Below are positions 11,526 to 22,213 of a stretch of 64,000 nucleotides of DNA, piece after piece. Under the pieces are notes generated by a model. The model had not been told where the DNA came from, searched no databases, and saw only the letters and a list, made by a program, of their open reading frames with translations. The DNA comes from Lepraria neglecta (taxonomy: Eukaryota; Ascomycota; Lecanoromycetes; Lecanorales; Stereocaulaceae). Location: contig CM065651.1 of NCBI GenBank assembly GCA_033220425.1, forward strand, positions 1,364,001 through 1,428,000, written 5' to 3'. Position 1 is the stretch's first letter. The number at the start of each line of letters is the position of its first letter. Made by a program: the position numbers and the translations under genes.

Positions 11526-11808
11526 GAGGTTGATTGATTTCACGCGGTGATACCCTGAAAAATGTGATAGAGAAGGGATGATTGGAAGGTTTATGAGACA
11601 TTTGAAGGGATGGGCGACGATCAATGAGACGACTTCTTCATGAAAGACAGACCTTGCTTTCTCTGCAAGCGTGGCTAAGGCCCGCGATGTTTTATCATTT
11701 GCTTGCACAAATGTCCAAAACGATCATTATTTCCAAAATATTGAGCCAAGTGAGAAACCAATGACTTGACAAAAAACTTTTAATTTTCCAACATTCAATA
11801 TATACAAG

Positions 11809-12578
11809 ATGCCCGATTCCACTCCCCAGCGCACCGCCCTCATAAATCGCATAACAAATGAAACTAAAATCCAAGTCTCCCTCTCTCTAGACGGAGGACC
11901 TCTTGACCACCTCCCCGATTCTGATCATTTCTCTGGCGAGCTCCCATCCCCAAACACGCCAATTCCTCCACAAACCTCAATCCACCATGCCTCCCAGATA
12001 ACCAATTCGCAGCATATTTGGATATGGACAGGTGTAGGCTTCCTAGACCACATGCTACATGCATGGGCGAAACATGCAGGCTGGAGTCTACGCGTGCGGT
12101 GTAGAGGAGATCTAGCCAGCACGTCTCCCATGTTCCTCCAATTGTTCCTACCTTACTGACCAGATCTACAGTCGATGACCACCACACAACAGAAGACACA
12201 TTCCTCGCCCTTGGCACAGCCTTCACCTCCGCCCTCGGCTCTCGTGCCGGCCTAACACGCTTCGGCCACGCGTACGCTCCCCTCGACGAAGCCCTCTCCC
12301 GAGTCGTATTGGACATATCTTCCCGCCCCTTCTTCGTCGGAGAGTTTGGGTTCCATGGACCAATGATTGGACAATTGAATTCACAGATGATTCATCATGG
12401 GTTGAGTAGCTGGGCGATGGCGGCGGGGGTAACGTTGCATGTGGATGTTATTAGGGGGACGAATGATCATCATAGGGCGGAGAGTGCGTTTAAGGCGTTG
12501 GCTCAGGCTTGTAGGATGGCGTGCAGTAGGGTGGTGGGGAGGGAGGGGGAGGTGGGGAGTACGAAGGGTGTGCTTTAG
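11809..12578 (+). CDS. HIS3: Imidazoleglycerol-phosphate dehydratase
   Basis: Catalyses the dehydration of imidazoleglycerol phosphate in histidine synthesis. The best model has two exons, 11809-12118 and 12172-12578, giving 238 residues, close to the family length. Family signatures are all present: GVGFLDHMLHAWAKHAGW, DDHHTTEDT, FGHAYAPLDEALSR and GTNDHHRAESAFKALA, with the paired His/Asp/Glu metal ligands. The intron is unusual. Removing 53 nt from GCACGT to CTACAG gives RGDLAIDDHHTTED, as expected for the family, with a CTGAC branch site, so this looks like a GC-AG intron. A GT-AG alternative (12123-12163, only 41 nt) would insert STSTV before DDHH and is less likely. The gene is convergent with the SPT small-subunit gene. 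Confidence 0.92.
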
Positions 12579-12780
12579 GGGGCAATAGGTTGTTGAGCTT
12601 GACATGAGGACCTGATAAGTCTTTGTACGGGAGCCATATATTGAGCCGCAAGCTCATCTGGTAGTGTACAGGTGTGCCATCATGCCAGAACTCCACGCTA
12701 TATTCCGATTCAGAAATCAGGGTCCCTGCCGATAGTACAAAACACCGAATCGCTTAAATGCATGTCCTGCCTCTCAATTG

Positions 12781-13212
12781 CTACAGCGTCCCCAGCACAT
12801 CAAGCACATCCTGCTCATCCATCCTCCCACCAGACCCTCCCGCTTTCCTCTGTCTCGCTTCTGCAAACCCAGCACCAGCGCCTGCCCCTTGTCCTGCCGC
12901 GGCCCCTCTCGCAACACCTGCCGTCGCAGCCACTGTTTCATCCCCAGCGTAGTAGAACCATGCTCGGTTAAACATTTCCTTGATGTGTCCCGGTAGGTAA
13001 AGTGAAGCGGCTAGGATAACCATGGAGAAGAACAGGAGGGCGCATGTATCTGTGAAGATGTATGTTAGTAAGTTGGTATGTGTTGCAATGTGGAAGCAGA
13101 ATGTACTGAAGATAAACTTCTCCGTTGGCGTAAGCATGTAAAGCGAGAATGTGACCTCATATTGGTAGCGCTTGCGCTGTAGCCATCTTATGAGGTTGGA
13201 GATATAGAGCAT
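12781..13212 (-). CDS. Serine palmitoyltransferase small subunit-like protein
   Basis: Two exons on the minus strand, 13212-13107 and 13049-12781, give 124 residues. The 57-nt intron (GTACAT...TTCACAG) has a perfect TTACTAAC branch site and joins KFIF to NTCALL. The core LQRKRYQYEVTFSLYMLTPT, a hydrophobic stretch (ALLFFSMVILAASLYLPGHI) and NRAWFYYAG match the SPTSSA-type small subunits that bind and activate serine palmitoyltransferase, the first enzyme of sphingolipid synthesis, in the ER. The C-terminus adds about 45 residues rich in Ala and Gly, longer than the animal proteins of about 70 residues. The start is the first in-frame ATG; an upstream exon cannot be excluded because a CAG acceptor-like site lies just before it. 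Confidence 0.75.
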   Translation of the reverse strand: MLYISNLIRWLQRKRYQYEVTFSLYMLTPTEKFIFSTFCFHIATHTNLLTYIFTDTCALLFFSMVILAASLYLPGHIKEMFNRAWFYYAGDETVAATAGVARGAAAGQGAGAGAGFAEARQRKAGGSGGRMDEQDVLDVLGTL

Positions 13213-13501
13213 CTTCACTGTAATGGCAAGCGTCCGTTGTACGTCTGTAGAGGGAACAATGGGCGCGCAAGGGGGGTGGTTGGATATTAAGGGGCGTTTC
13301 GGCGCAGACCTGATGGTGATGGTAAGAAGCCTCCTGGACTTGGGCAGCGCTGTGGGTCTATGCTTGAGAGCTAGAATGTATGTACCATGTGTTTCTCCGG
13401 GTGGAAAGATTTAGGTTAGGACCTGGAGCAAGAGAGTTGGTTGACATGAAGTCCGCCAGCTCCGCAAAGGCTTGGTAACGGCTTTCTAAACATTAGGTTT
13501 G
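13213..13501. other. Short intergenic region before the MITE
   Basis: Probable 5' region of the SPT small-subunit gene. No coding region supported. Confidence 0.4.
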
Positions 13502-13761
13502 TAGAAGGGTTCACACCCCAACCGTCCAAACCTCCCAACCGGCCAGCCTTGTAGGCATAGTTTTAGGGGTGTCCTAGGGGCGCAGACATTGAGAAATTGC
13601 AGAGCTCTACAGCTCGACAACAAGCCAGGGTTCGACAAAGGTTTTGGTACAAGACTTATAGAAATGTATAATTTTTACAACTTTGTACGCAAAAGTATGT
13701 TACCAAACCTCGTACATGTAGAGTTGTAGCAAGGTGGACGGTTGGAGGGTGAACCCTTCTA
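13502..13761. mobile_element. Mariner-like MITE, copy 1 (non-autonomous DNA transposon)
   Basis: A 260-bp element, counting the flanking TA at each end. The terminal inverted repeats start GAAGGGTTCAC and pair over 24 bases with 22 matches (left 13504-13527, right ending at 13759). The TA at 13502-13503 and at 13760-13761 fits the TA target duplication of Tc1/mariner elements. There is no internal open frame of note. A related copy lies at 54694-54849 and shares the subterminal block AACCGGCCAGCCTTGTA. The element sits about 290 bp from the SPT small-subunit start and 150 bp upstream of the GGQ gene, so it may contribute to either promoter. Confidence 0.8.
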
Positions 13762-13914
13762 GCGCCAATGAACTCTGCTTCTTGTACATGCTATCGCGCA
13801 TCTACGATCCCAAAACCACTTATCGTGATGCCCGAGTTCTACTTGGCTCGTGGTGCTACCAAGGACATATGGGCATGAGCTTCAATCCTTCGATGTTAAT
13901 CTAGCAACGATGAC

Positions 13915-14493
13915 ATGTTTTCCCTAAACAGCTTCAGAACGGCCTTCGATGCCATTGGACCTACCAGACCTGCTTATCTTGTCGTACGAAGGAGTTTCAC
14001 TAGCAGCAATGCTCTGGCAGCGGCCCGATTGCCCCCTCGCATGGTCATCAAAGAAGAGGATATCGAGGAAGCCTTCCTAAAAGGCAGTGGTCCTGGAGGG
14101 CAGAAGATCGTCCGTCAACCCAATTGGATTATCATTTTACTCGCAAAGGCAACAGCTAACGATCCCATACCACTACAGAATAAAACCTCCTCAGCCGTCC
14201 AGCTCAAGCACATCCCCACAGGCATTGTCATAAAATCACAAGCTACCCGGTCTCGATCACAGAACCGCAAGATCGCAAGGCGAATAATTGCGGAAAAGAT
14301 TGAGGAAGCGGAGAAAGGTCCTGAGAGTAGGGTTGCGTTGAAGGTTGGAATCAAGAGCAAGAAGAAAGCTAGTAAGAGTAAGAAAGCGAAGAGGAAGTAT
14401 AGGGCTTTGCAGGAGGAGAAAGAGGGCCAAGAGGAGGAAGGAGTCGAAACGGAGGAGCCGGTGGAGGAGCAGGTGAAAGAAGAGCGTGTATAA
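13915..14493 (+). CDS. RSO55: Mitochondrial RF-1 domain (GGQ) protein, Rso55/MTRFR-like
   Basis: Codon-independent release factor-like protein that is expected to rescue stalled mitochondrial ribosomes by hydrolysing peptidyl-tRNA. Two exons, 13915-14109 and 14179-14493, give 169 residues. The 69-nt intron (GTCCGT...CTACAG, branch GCTAAC) has no stop and is a multiple of three, so the frame reads straight through it; removing it restores [18 protein letters not shown]. The GGQ motif is at about residues 61-63, followed by the [14 protein letters not shown] helix and a long Lys-rich tail, as in the Rso55/C12orf65 branch. The N-terminus is basic and hydroxylated ([18 protein letters not shown]), a likely mitochondrial presequence. 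The MITE lies 150 bp upstream. Confidence 0.88.
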   Translation: MFSLNSFRTAFDAIGPTRPAYLVVRRSFTSSNALAAARLPPRMVIKEEDIEEAFLKGSGPGGQKIVRQPNWIIILLAKATANDPIPLQNKTSSAVQLKHIPTGIVIKSQATRSRSQNRKIARRIIAEKIEEAEKGPESRVALKVGIKSKKKASKSKKAKRKYRALQEEKEGQEEEGVETEEPVEEQVKEERV

Positions 14494-15514
14494 ATGGTCT
14501 TGAGACGGTCTAGAGCCCCCTCATGTCCATTTATGCTATCATCAGATCTATACATGATCAAGACCGTGCTCTGCCAGCAACCAGGAAGGACCGGTTCGAA
14601 CTCGAGACAGAACCTTCTCGACAGGGCTCTACTGCGAGATTCCTCATTGCAGGTCTAGTCAAAACTTCGTTTGAGCTACAGACATGCCCTCCGAAATTCC
14701 TGTGGAGAGCAGTAATTCCAAAAAAACATTGATCGATTCTGACCGGGAAGCACTGTTTTAAGCTCATGAAGCAACAATTCGTCAGATCTTTTACTCCAAT
14801 CAGCTCTTTTACAGCTTTACCTCAACTCTAGCTGAGCTACGACCATACCATGCAGGGCCTCGACGGAGCGCAGCACCGACGAAACCAGCGGTGGAAATCC
14901 CTGAAAAGGAAGAATTCCTGCTCTAAAGGGGTCCAAAACGAGAGCTCCAGAGCTCAAGAGTAGCAATATCACAGCATTGTGCCGCTTGTGCGGGCTCTGC
15001 AAAAGGACACACCTCCATGATCAAGAGCATGGATGCTAGGATGAGGTGCTTTGATAGCCCATGCGCGCGTGACGGTTGCCACTCTAAGATTTCCATTATC
15101 GAATACTCCAAACGGCTGTTGAGCCTTTACCAGAAATGATGAACACGTGGGCTGAAAACCTATGAAATGGAACAAATGATCAACAGCGAGAGTTCCAAGT
15201 TCAGAAAGGACTAGTGCGTTAGCTGTCGACTTATGACACTTCTAACTCTAGGGCTCTACGTGATTGAGCAAACCAAACAGCGATCAGCCTTCTAAAGGGA
15301 CTGCCTGGGGGACTGTCACGAACAAGTTTGGCCATGTCATTGGGTGACCAGTATAGTCTATCGTGGCAGAGATGGATTTGATACCAGCTGTTTGTTGCTT
15401 CCACATGATGTTGGATATGTGTCATTATTCCAGATGATGCTGTAGCCAGCAAACCTTGCTCCTTGGATTTAAAAGGTGAGCATGTCCTGGGTTTTGGAAC
15501 TAAACATGATCAAC
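14494..15514. other. Intergenic region
   Basis: About 1 kb without a supported gene. Short open frames on both strands have no recognisable domains and no consistent splice pattern. Confidence 0.4.
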
Positions 15515-15926
15515 ATGAGCCTCCACGACCTATTTGCTAGCGAAACCTCGTCTCCTCAAATGGAATTCACCACCGAAAAAATCTCAGGGCTCCGCAACGT
15601 CTACGTCGTCACATACAATACTAAAGACCAGCCCAAAGGGGTCTAATTCTAGGATGAGCGGCCCCGCGAATACGGCCATAGGACGCTCGAAGTTTATGCC
15701 TCACGGGAACAAGCAAAACCGAGAGGGTACAGAGCGGGTGTACCAGCAACTTCACCTGCGGCTGAACGCTTACTATTCTCCCCTGACCACTCACCGCGAG
15801 AGAGATTGGCCTAGTTTTGAGTCGGAAAACGAGCGCGTCTGGACTTACAGCATTAGAAACTCTTATGTCGATGAGACTCTGGTCATCAAGGTGGAGCAAT
15901 TTCAGCTGGTGGAAGAGGAGAAGTAG
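15515..15926 (+). pseudogene. Decayed small-protein gene, paralogue A (unknown family)
   Basis: The ATG at 15515 opens MSLHDLFASETSS and RNVYVVTYNTKDQPKG. Two in-frame stops follow (TAA at 15644, TAG at 15650). The same frame resumes with YGHRTLEVYASREQAK and then shifts into the frame of ERVYQQLHLRL, ERDWPSFESENERVWTYS and VIKVEQFQLVEEEK, ending at the TAG at 15924. The order of segments matches paralogue B at 16299-16841 (YVLAYYSRD, VYGVCRSKDQAK, VQAQLDTY, GGVWTYE, ESFVVRAEE), which shows the frame changes are lesions in a once-coding gene. No spliced model of reasonable intron size mends both breaks. The family is unknown to me; the Val-Tyr-x-Val strands and Trp-Thr-Tyr motif suggest a small alpha/beta protein. 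Confidence 0.6.
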
Positions 15927-16298
15927 AAGGGAACGGATTTGAATTGTTCGAGTTCCAGGCTGCTGCCCAAAGTTTGACACTCTTGGCGCTTTCAATTCCA
16001 TGATTTCAACAAGTCCTCGGCTTCTACCTTCCCCGTTTCACCACTCGTTGTGGTCTTCCCGGAGCAGAACAAGGCCCTCTATGCATGACCTACGCTCTAT
16101 TGTTTGCCTTTCGATGTTTGCCTTTCTTGCGTCTTGCCGTGTTTCCCACTCAAATTCATTGTATGCTGCCTGGTTCAGCGCCTACCCGATCTTTGTAGAT
16201 TGATGTTGTCCCTTTTCTTTATTCCAAACATGTAGTGGCCTACCAGATTACTTCAAATAGGACCTCAGCGTCCCCCAGCAATAGGCCGTGCATTCAAG

Positions 16299-16841
16299 AT
16301 GAGCTTCCAAGACCCAACGACGACTGCATGGCTGCCAGCCCCCTCAGAGCCCCGGAAGATTTACGTTCTCGCCTATTATTCGCGTGATTGGCTGGGTCAA
16401 GACAACGACCACGGTGTCTACGGTGTCTGTCGATCGAAAGACCAAGCCAAGGGAATCGGCGAGGATTGAGCAAGAGACCAAGTCCAGGCTCAACTAGACA
16501 CTTACCATCCACCTTTGAAAACTAGATGGGATAGGGAACTTGCGGCATCGGATTGGGCTAGTACCACTACAGAGGAAGGAGGTGTATGGACCTATGAGAG
16601 GAGTGGGGAGTCAGGGGAAAGTTTTGTTGTGAGAGCTGAGGAGTCCGAGATTGAGGACCCTACTTTTGACGAGGAGGAGGACGACGACAGCGAGACGGAC
16701 GATGAGCAGGATGAAGGCGGATCCCACGGACAAGGCCAGAAACGAAAACTGGATAGTAAGATGGACGATGAGCAGGATGAAGGCGGATCCCACGGACAAG
16801 GCCAAAAAAGAAGGAGAAACAGCGATGAGCCTGAGGAGTAA
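16299..16841 (+). pseudogene. Small-protein gene with one in-frame TGA, paralogue B (unknown family)
   Basis: One frame of 181 codons starting MSFQDPTTTAW and interrupted only by a TGA at 16467-16469, inside the segment matching paralogue A (CRSKDQAKGIGED, stop, ARDQVQAQLDTY). The second half reads GGVWTYERSGESGESFVVRA and ends in a long acidic tail with a 22-residue duplication (DDEQDEGGSHGQGQK twice) and a basic KRRRNSDEPEE end. A CGA to TGA change would explain the stop, so it is most simply a recently inactivated gene. Stop readthrough or a sequencing error are alternatives. No GT-AG intron removes the TGA cleanly. The start of the family (strand YVLAYY) is intact. Confidence 0.55.
16698..16804 (+). 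repeat. 66-bp tandem duplication in the acidic tail
   Basis: A 41-base block at 16698-16738 recurs without change at 16764-16804 (period 66 bp). It encodes the repeated acidic/Gly-His-Gln unit in paralogue B. The lack of differences suggests a recent duplication. Confidence 0.85.
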
Positions 16842-17442
16842 TGTCTGCTCGGAAATCAATGAAGGCAAGCAGTCCGCTCAGTTACAGTGGTGACTACCCA
16901 AAACTTCAGAATTCAACGAAAAGCAGCACCGAAGCCTAGATTCTCAATCCCAATATGCCACGCTAGAGCTGCTCTAGCCTTCTAGTACTCAAGTGCTTTG
17001 GTACAAACCCAGGTTTGTGAGCCTTCAAGCCCCCTGCTCGGCAGAGTGCCTTGGACCAATATGTAACCTTATCACCCGCACATCTACCGACCGATCGGCA
17101 CTCGCTAAACCGTCCCGCAATATGTAAGCCACTCTGAAGGTGAATGCATGCTCCCCTTTCGATTGGGCCACGTCAACCTCAACATGCAGCTGGTTTTGTC
17201 TATAGTAGGGTCTCGCAGTCTAGACCGCCTCCCGTCTCTTTACCCAGCCTTATTTATCTTTCCTTATGGTGCCTTCGAACCCAATCTCTCCTGCTTTCAA
17301 TTTTTGCAAGCTGCGACTATCCGTCCGAAACCGTAGCAGCCCCCAACGCCAAGGAGGCCTACTTTACCCACCAAGACCAGTCTTAAGGCCCGCATCTTTA
17401 ATAACTTGCTTCACTCCTTAAGCGCAGTCGACAAGCTCAACA
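16842..17442. other. Intergenic region upstream of the membrane-protein gene
   Basis: No supported gene. It should include the promoter and 5' UTR of the gene starting at 17443. Confidence 0.4.
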
Positions 17443-19502
17443 ATGTCTCAAAAAGCGGGGTCATCCATCTACACTGGTCCATGGATCAATTGGTCTCATG
17501 GAGCCGTTGTGGGGTCCACAGTCACCCTCAATGAGCGGAATGGTGGACTCCTCACTGCCTTTCTGGCTCTTTTCGTCTCTACAGCTGGCGCTGCTTGCTG
17601 GAAAATTGTGAGCTTTGCCATACACCAACGTCGCGCCAGACGGGATTATCAAAACGGTCTACATGTCCAGCAGCAAGCGATATTTCGCAATACTGGAAGT
17701 GCAGCTGGTGCATCATGGGATCTTATCAAATCAGCCTGGTACTGGAGGACACATGCAGAGAACCCTGTGGTACGGACCCTTCCTTTGGCTGCTCTGGCCA
17801 TCCTCAATCTTGTGCTATTTGGCATCGCTGGCGTCTTCTCTTCCGAGGTCACCAAAGCAGCTGGTGACGAGACACTGATCAGGTCTCCCAACTGTGGGCT
17901 TCTAAACCTGACTGCCACTCACACCAAGCAAAGCCTAGCTGTGTATAACGCTATGGACCTTAATGATACGCTTGCCGCAAGTACTTATTCACGAGCCTGC
18001 TATGATAGTACGGAGAATATACTGCAATGCAATCAGTATGCACAACAACAGCTGAAATGGCAAACTGATCAGAACGCATCCTGTCCCTTCTCACCCGATC
18101 TTTGCTTATATGGTGGCATGTCTGCATACCAGATGGACTCGGGGCTCATTGATTCGCACGAGGAACTTGGGATCAATGCCGCAAAGTCGGAACGTGTTCA
18201 GTATCGCAAGGTCACCACTTGCTCGCCGATTCATACCAAAGGCTACGCGACCAATATTACCGATACCGATCCAAATGCTGTTGCCTACGGAGATAGCCTT
18301 GAAAGGTATTGGTATGGCGAGATCGCTGGGATTACAAATTACACCTTTCAATATAATACCCACTCCTTGGTAGATAACAACGGCTACATTCTCACGTATG
18401 CATACGCTGAGGTGCTAATACGAAAATAGACTAATGTTTTCATCACAGGTCTGACCTCGCCTACGCCGGCTCCTCCAGCAATGCCTGGATTCCCATCCCC
18501 GCCCTCAATCGCACCGATGCAGATGTCTCCCTATTTCTTCTTGCGGGGAACTCAATCTTGTACGAAGAACCCGTCACCGATCCGCTCTACACTGCAACCA
18601 CTCCGTTCTCTCTTCCCAACGGCGGTGGGACGAATCTAACGTACTACTTCTCCGACCACTATGTCAACGCCCTTGCCTGCATCGATCAACACCAATTCTG
18701 TAATCCGACTACCGGTGACTGCACCCCACCATCGGGATCCAGTCTCGCCAATGCCTACCTACCCCAGCTTGCCCTCAACGACGCCCAATTCATTACTGCC
18801 TTACGCATTGGTAGTACCATTCAGTTCCTGACCACCTATCTCAGCGTCCACTCACGTGGTGCTAGTGCTCTGCGAGCTTCGGAGACTGTCAATGATCAGA
18901 CCTTCCAGATCCAACTACCTGATGCTCAGTGGATGACAGAAGTGTCGACTTGGTTTGCTGTCTCCATGGCAAAGTTGCAACAGAAAACCGTTCAGTATGC
19001 CACGGGACCGGCCTATATCCCGGCGGGAACTGATCTAGTCGGGCCGCTCAACCAGCAGCAGAAGAACATGTGCCAGAATCAAAAGATCAGGAGCCAGATT
19101 GGTACACAATCGTTTTCCGTACTAGGTATGGCCATCATATTGATCCTGGGCTCAATCCTTATAATCACGAGTTTGGTACTCGACAGTGTGATGGGCTTTG
19201 TCCGACGGAAATTGCATTGGAAAGACTACAAGAGCTTGCAGTGGACTTTAGATGATAAATTACAGCTGCAGCGTATGGCTTATGAGGGGGCTGGACAGGG
19301 GCATTGGAGCAATGGTGAAAGCTCTGTTCCTGTCACTAAAAAGGGAGATAAGCTTGGTATACCCGAGGGCGTGGATTTGGTGCATCCACGCTTGAGCAAG
19401 GCTCAGAGGCTGTCTAGCGATAGTGAAATTGGGACACCAGAAGCTGAGGGCCTAATGACGGTAAAGGGAGTGAGTTATCAAGTCGAGCCTGTGCAGATCT
19501 GA
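17443..19502 (+). CDS. Large fungal membrane protein with Cys-rich extracellular domain (unknown)
   Basis: Two exons, 17443-18395 and 18449-19502, give 668 residues. The 53-nt intron (GTATGC...TCACAG, branch GACTAAT) joins YILT to SDLAYAG. Membrane segments lie at about residues 25-48 (LLTAFLALFVSTAGAACWKI), 107-130 (LPLAALAILNLVLFGIAGVF) and near 560-585 (LGMAIILILGSILIITSLVL). The long stretch between the second and third segments holds several Cys (SPNCGL, RACYDS, ILQCNQ, ASCPFSPDLCLYGG, CIDQHQFCNP) and N-glycosylation sites, so it is probably extracellular or lumenal. The C-terminal tail is hydrophilic. This plan is common among uncharacterised proteins of filamentous ascomycetes. No enzymatic motif was recognised. 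Confidence 0.8.
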
Positions 19503-21020
19503 TCAGGTTGGCACTGGCCAATAGGCCCGAGAGACTGCTTGGGCAGCCCAAAAATCAGGAACTAGCTCTTTTTTTTGACGATCTGGTAATTCGGATTTGT
19601 ACTCCTTCGAAGTAGACAGGCGTTCGGTACTTCTTGTTGCTAGCAAGCTCGAAGCACATACTACGCCAGACCCTGTTCCAGCATCGGCCATGCTAAGCGC
19701 AAAGCCTTCATGATAATCCGCTATACCGGCTGCAGAGGAAGAAATTTTAGCCACGTTATTAATTATTAAATTAATATTGAAGGACTCTCTATCTGCTCCG
19801 ATGAGGGATGTTTACTTTACGGGGGTCGGAACACTGCCAAATCCATGTTTCGCAGCAAGATGATGACATTATACTCGTTTTCTCAAAGTGTTGATAGCTA
19901 TCAGGCGACCATAATGCTGATCTGAATTCGTCGACTCTGTCAAGGCGGCATCCTAGCCTCAGCAGCTCTTCCATAACTCGAAGCATCCCGGTTGCTACAC
20001 ATCACTGTGAAACCCTCAATTATCCCTCGTGTCCCTAAGCTAAGAGAAAAAAGCATCCAACTGTCCTGCTAAGTTATGAGTGTCTCGTTCGGTAGACGGA
20101 GTCCATGCATCGTTGGGCCCCAAGCTTGGCGAACCATTGATCATAATTTCAATACTTCTTATCTTTCTGAATTGTACCGTTCCAGCTTTCATCCCAACAC
20201 AGAAACCGGAGTTTGATTGGTTATTAGCCCTAGTAATGTTTCGAGACCCACTTCAGCCTCTTTCAGTGACCACGGTACGTGTTCACTTCGATCCGAGCGA
20301 TATCCGGCCAATGATACTCCGAAAAATCGGTGTACGGTCAGCACCCTATTCCTATAGGAAACGGCAGTCCACAATTCATGCCTTGCGTTTAGAATTCCGA
20401 TGGCGCCTGCAGCGAAATCTGAGGAAGAGATAGGGTAGAGCTCCAATGGCTCGACGCAACATGATTGCCAGATGTGGACGGATCGTTGATGGAGATTGTG
20501 TTCTTCTCGCTGGCAGTTGAGCTTCCAAAATCTTGATTCTGTGTGTGGTTGAGTAGCGCTACCTTCAGTTCGCGGGGATAGTTAAGCTCGAGGCATGCCA
20601 ATGACTTTGAGTGATTGAGCTGCGATAATGTCGATCTGCAGCGGTAGTTGAGTTTGAGATGCGTCGATGTTATGCGTCGTTAAGCAGGGAATGGCCTGAT
20701 GTCTTTGTTGTGTGGTCAAGGATTTTCATGTCCTATGTTGAGAATGCGCTTTCTTTTGGGCCTGGGATGGAAGAATGATGATCTGAAGGTTATAAAGTAG
20801 CGAAAGAAACTGAAATTAAGTCAGGGGAAGCATGCAAATTTCCCTCCTGCCAATCTTCTTTTGCATGTGAAGATCAAAATTACCCTTCTCGGCAATACGG
20901 GAAATCACAAAGCAGAATGCATACGCAAAGCCATAACCGCCGCAGTCCCTGCATCAAATTGCGCCATCCCCACACTTCAACCGCCACAATCACCGTGACC
21001 TCGTCCTTCGCTTCGCCTCA
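19503..21020. other. Gene-poor intergenic region
   Basis: About 1.5 kb with no supported gene. It lies between the 3' ends of two convergent units. A short A/T-only palindromic stretch is present around 19757-19777 (TTATTAATTATTAAATTAAT). Open frames here lack recognisable domains. Confidence 0.4.
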
Positions 21021-22213
21021 TTATTTCTGAACGGCTATTAAAAAATCCCGAATCCGATGATCTTCCACTAGTTTCCTCATACCCTTCTGGTACATGCCTC
21101 CACTCTGGATATCCTTACGGTTTTCATCCCATCCCTCAGCCTCCAATTGCCTACTCAGATTGTCATCCTCCACCGCAAGATGCTTGACAGATTCCCCTTT
21201 TTTCCCTTTCCTGGGTATAAGCTCCCCATGTGTCCCATCCTGGGTCTTGTAGAGCCAGAAGCCTGGTACATCCACGATCATCGGATCTTCGCCTTCAAGA
21301 GTAGAATGGAGTGTGCGGTTACCACAAAAGTAGCATAGGTAGTGTTTGCAGGAGCAGCGGATTCTCGTGAAGTCGTACCTGATGTGCGCGAGATTGGGCA
21401 GTAAAGGGAGGACTGAATTGTGAGTTTCTGGCCAGGCTCGGCAGTTGGCCTGAATTTTGAGGTCGCGGACGAGGCGACCGGAATTGGGGTAACGAGCTGT
21501 CAGCTTCTGAAGCTCATCATTTTTCAAGGGGTCGGCGTCGAAGATTGAGATCGGTCGTATCTCAAAGGTGCCGTATTAAGGCACGCTGGTATGCGGGCAT
21601 CCTTTTTAAAAATGTTGCGGTCGCACTCTTTACTTCCGGGCATGAATATGAACGTGGTACGCTTAAGGAAGGGTTCTAAGGCTTCGTCGCGGACCCGTTT
21701 GCAGGCGAGGAAAAGACCTAGGCAGTCTCGGGTGCGAGTCAACATGATGTCGACGACTTGCGGCAGGAGAGCCGCATTTGGGGATCTCATCTGCAGAACT
21801 GGAACAGGGTGGGTGAAGATTCGCTCGGGAAGGACGTGTCCGTATAATTTCATTCGGATGTCCAGGGGAACTCTGTCCAGGATGTAGCATGTCTCCCGAA
21901 GTAGGATTCCTTCCGATCGCCACCTTCGCTGACGTCTGATTAGCCTCCAGAGGGTTCCGCGAGAGAAGTTACCCCGGTCATCCTGTGCTAAACGGCCTAG
22001 AGAAAGAGGATTAAGAGTCGGACGTTGCGGGTCCAGTACTCTATTCATGTTAATAATAGAAATAGAATCTGAGCGAATCTTCGAGGGGTTTGAGAATCTA
22101 TTTGATGCTTTACTGTTGATATCGATAGACACAGCCAGCCGGTTCGAGATATAAGAAAAGTTCGAAGACGTGAATAGTGATGGTTGTTGAGCGGCTTGAT
22201 TATTGGCAGACAT
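21021..22213 (-). pseudogene. 2EXR/F-box-like gene broken by a frameshift
   Basis: The ATG at 22213 opens a frame of 229 codons. It contains the F-box-like segment LDRVPLDIRMKLYGHVLPER and DCLGLFLACKRVRDEALEPF, then stops at 21524. A second frame encodes FEIRPISIFDADPLKNDELQ, DLKIQANCRAW and CSCKHYLCYFCGN and runs to 21021. The two halves overlap and read as one protein if one base is lost near 21565. I looked for a GT-AG intron that would join the frames and found none in the right phase. The simplest reading is a single-base frameshift, either real or a sequencing error. The family is plentiful in these genomes, so loss of one copy would not be surprising. Confidence 0.6.

Noticed and set aside
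12123-12163. GT-AG intron in HIS3
   Set aside because: Only 41 nt and would insert residues before the conserved DDHH motif; the GC-AG model fits the family better.
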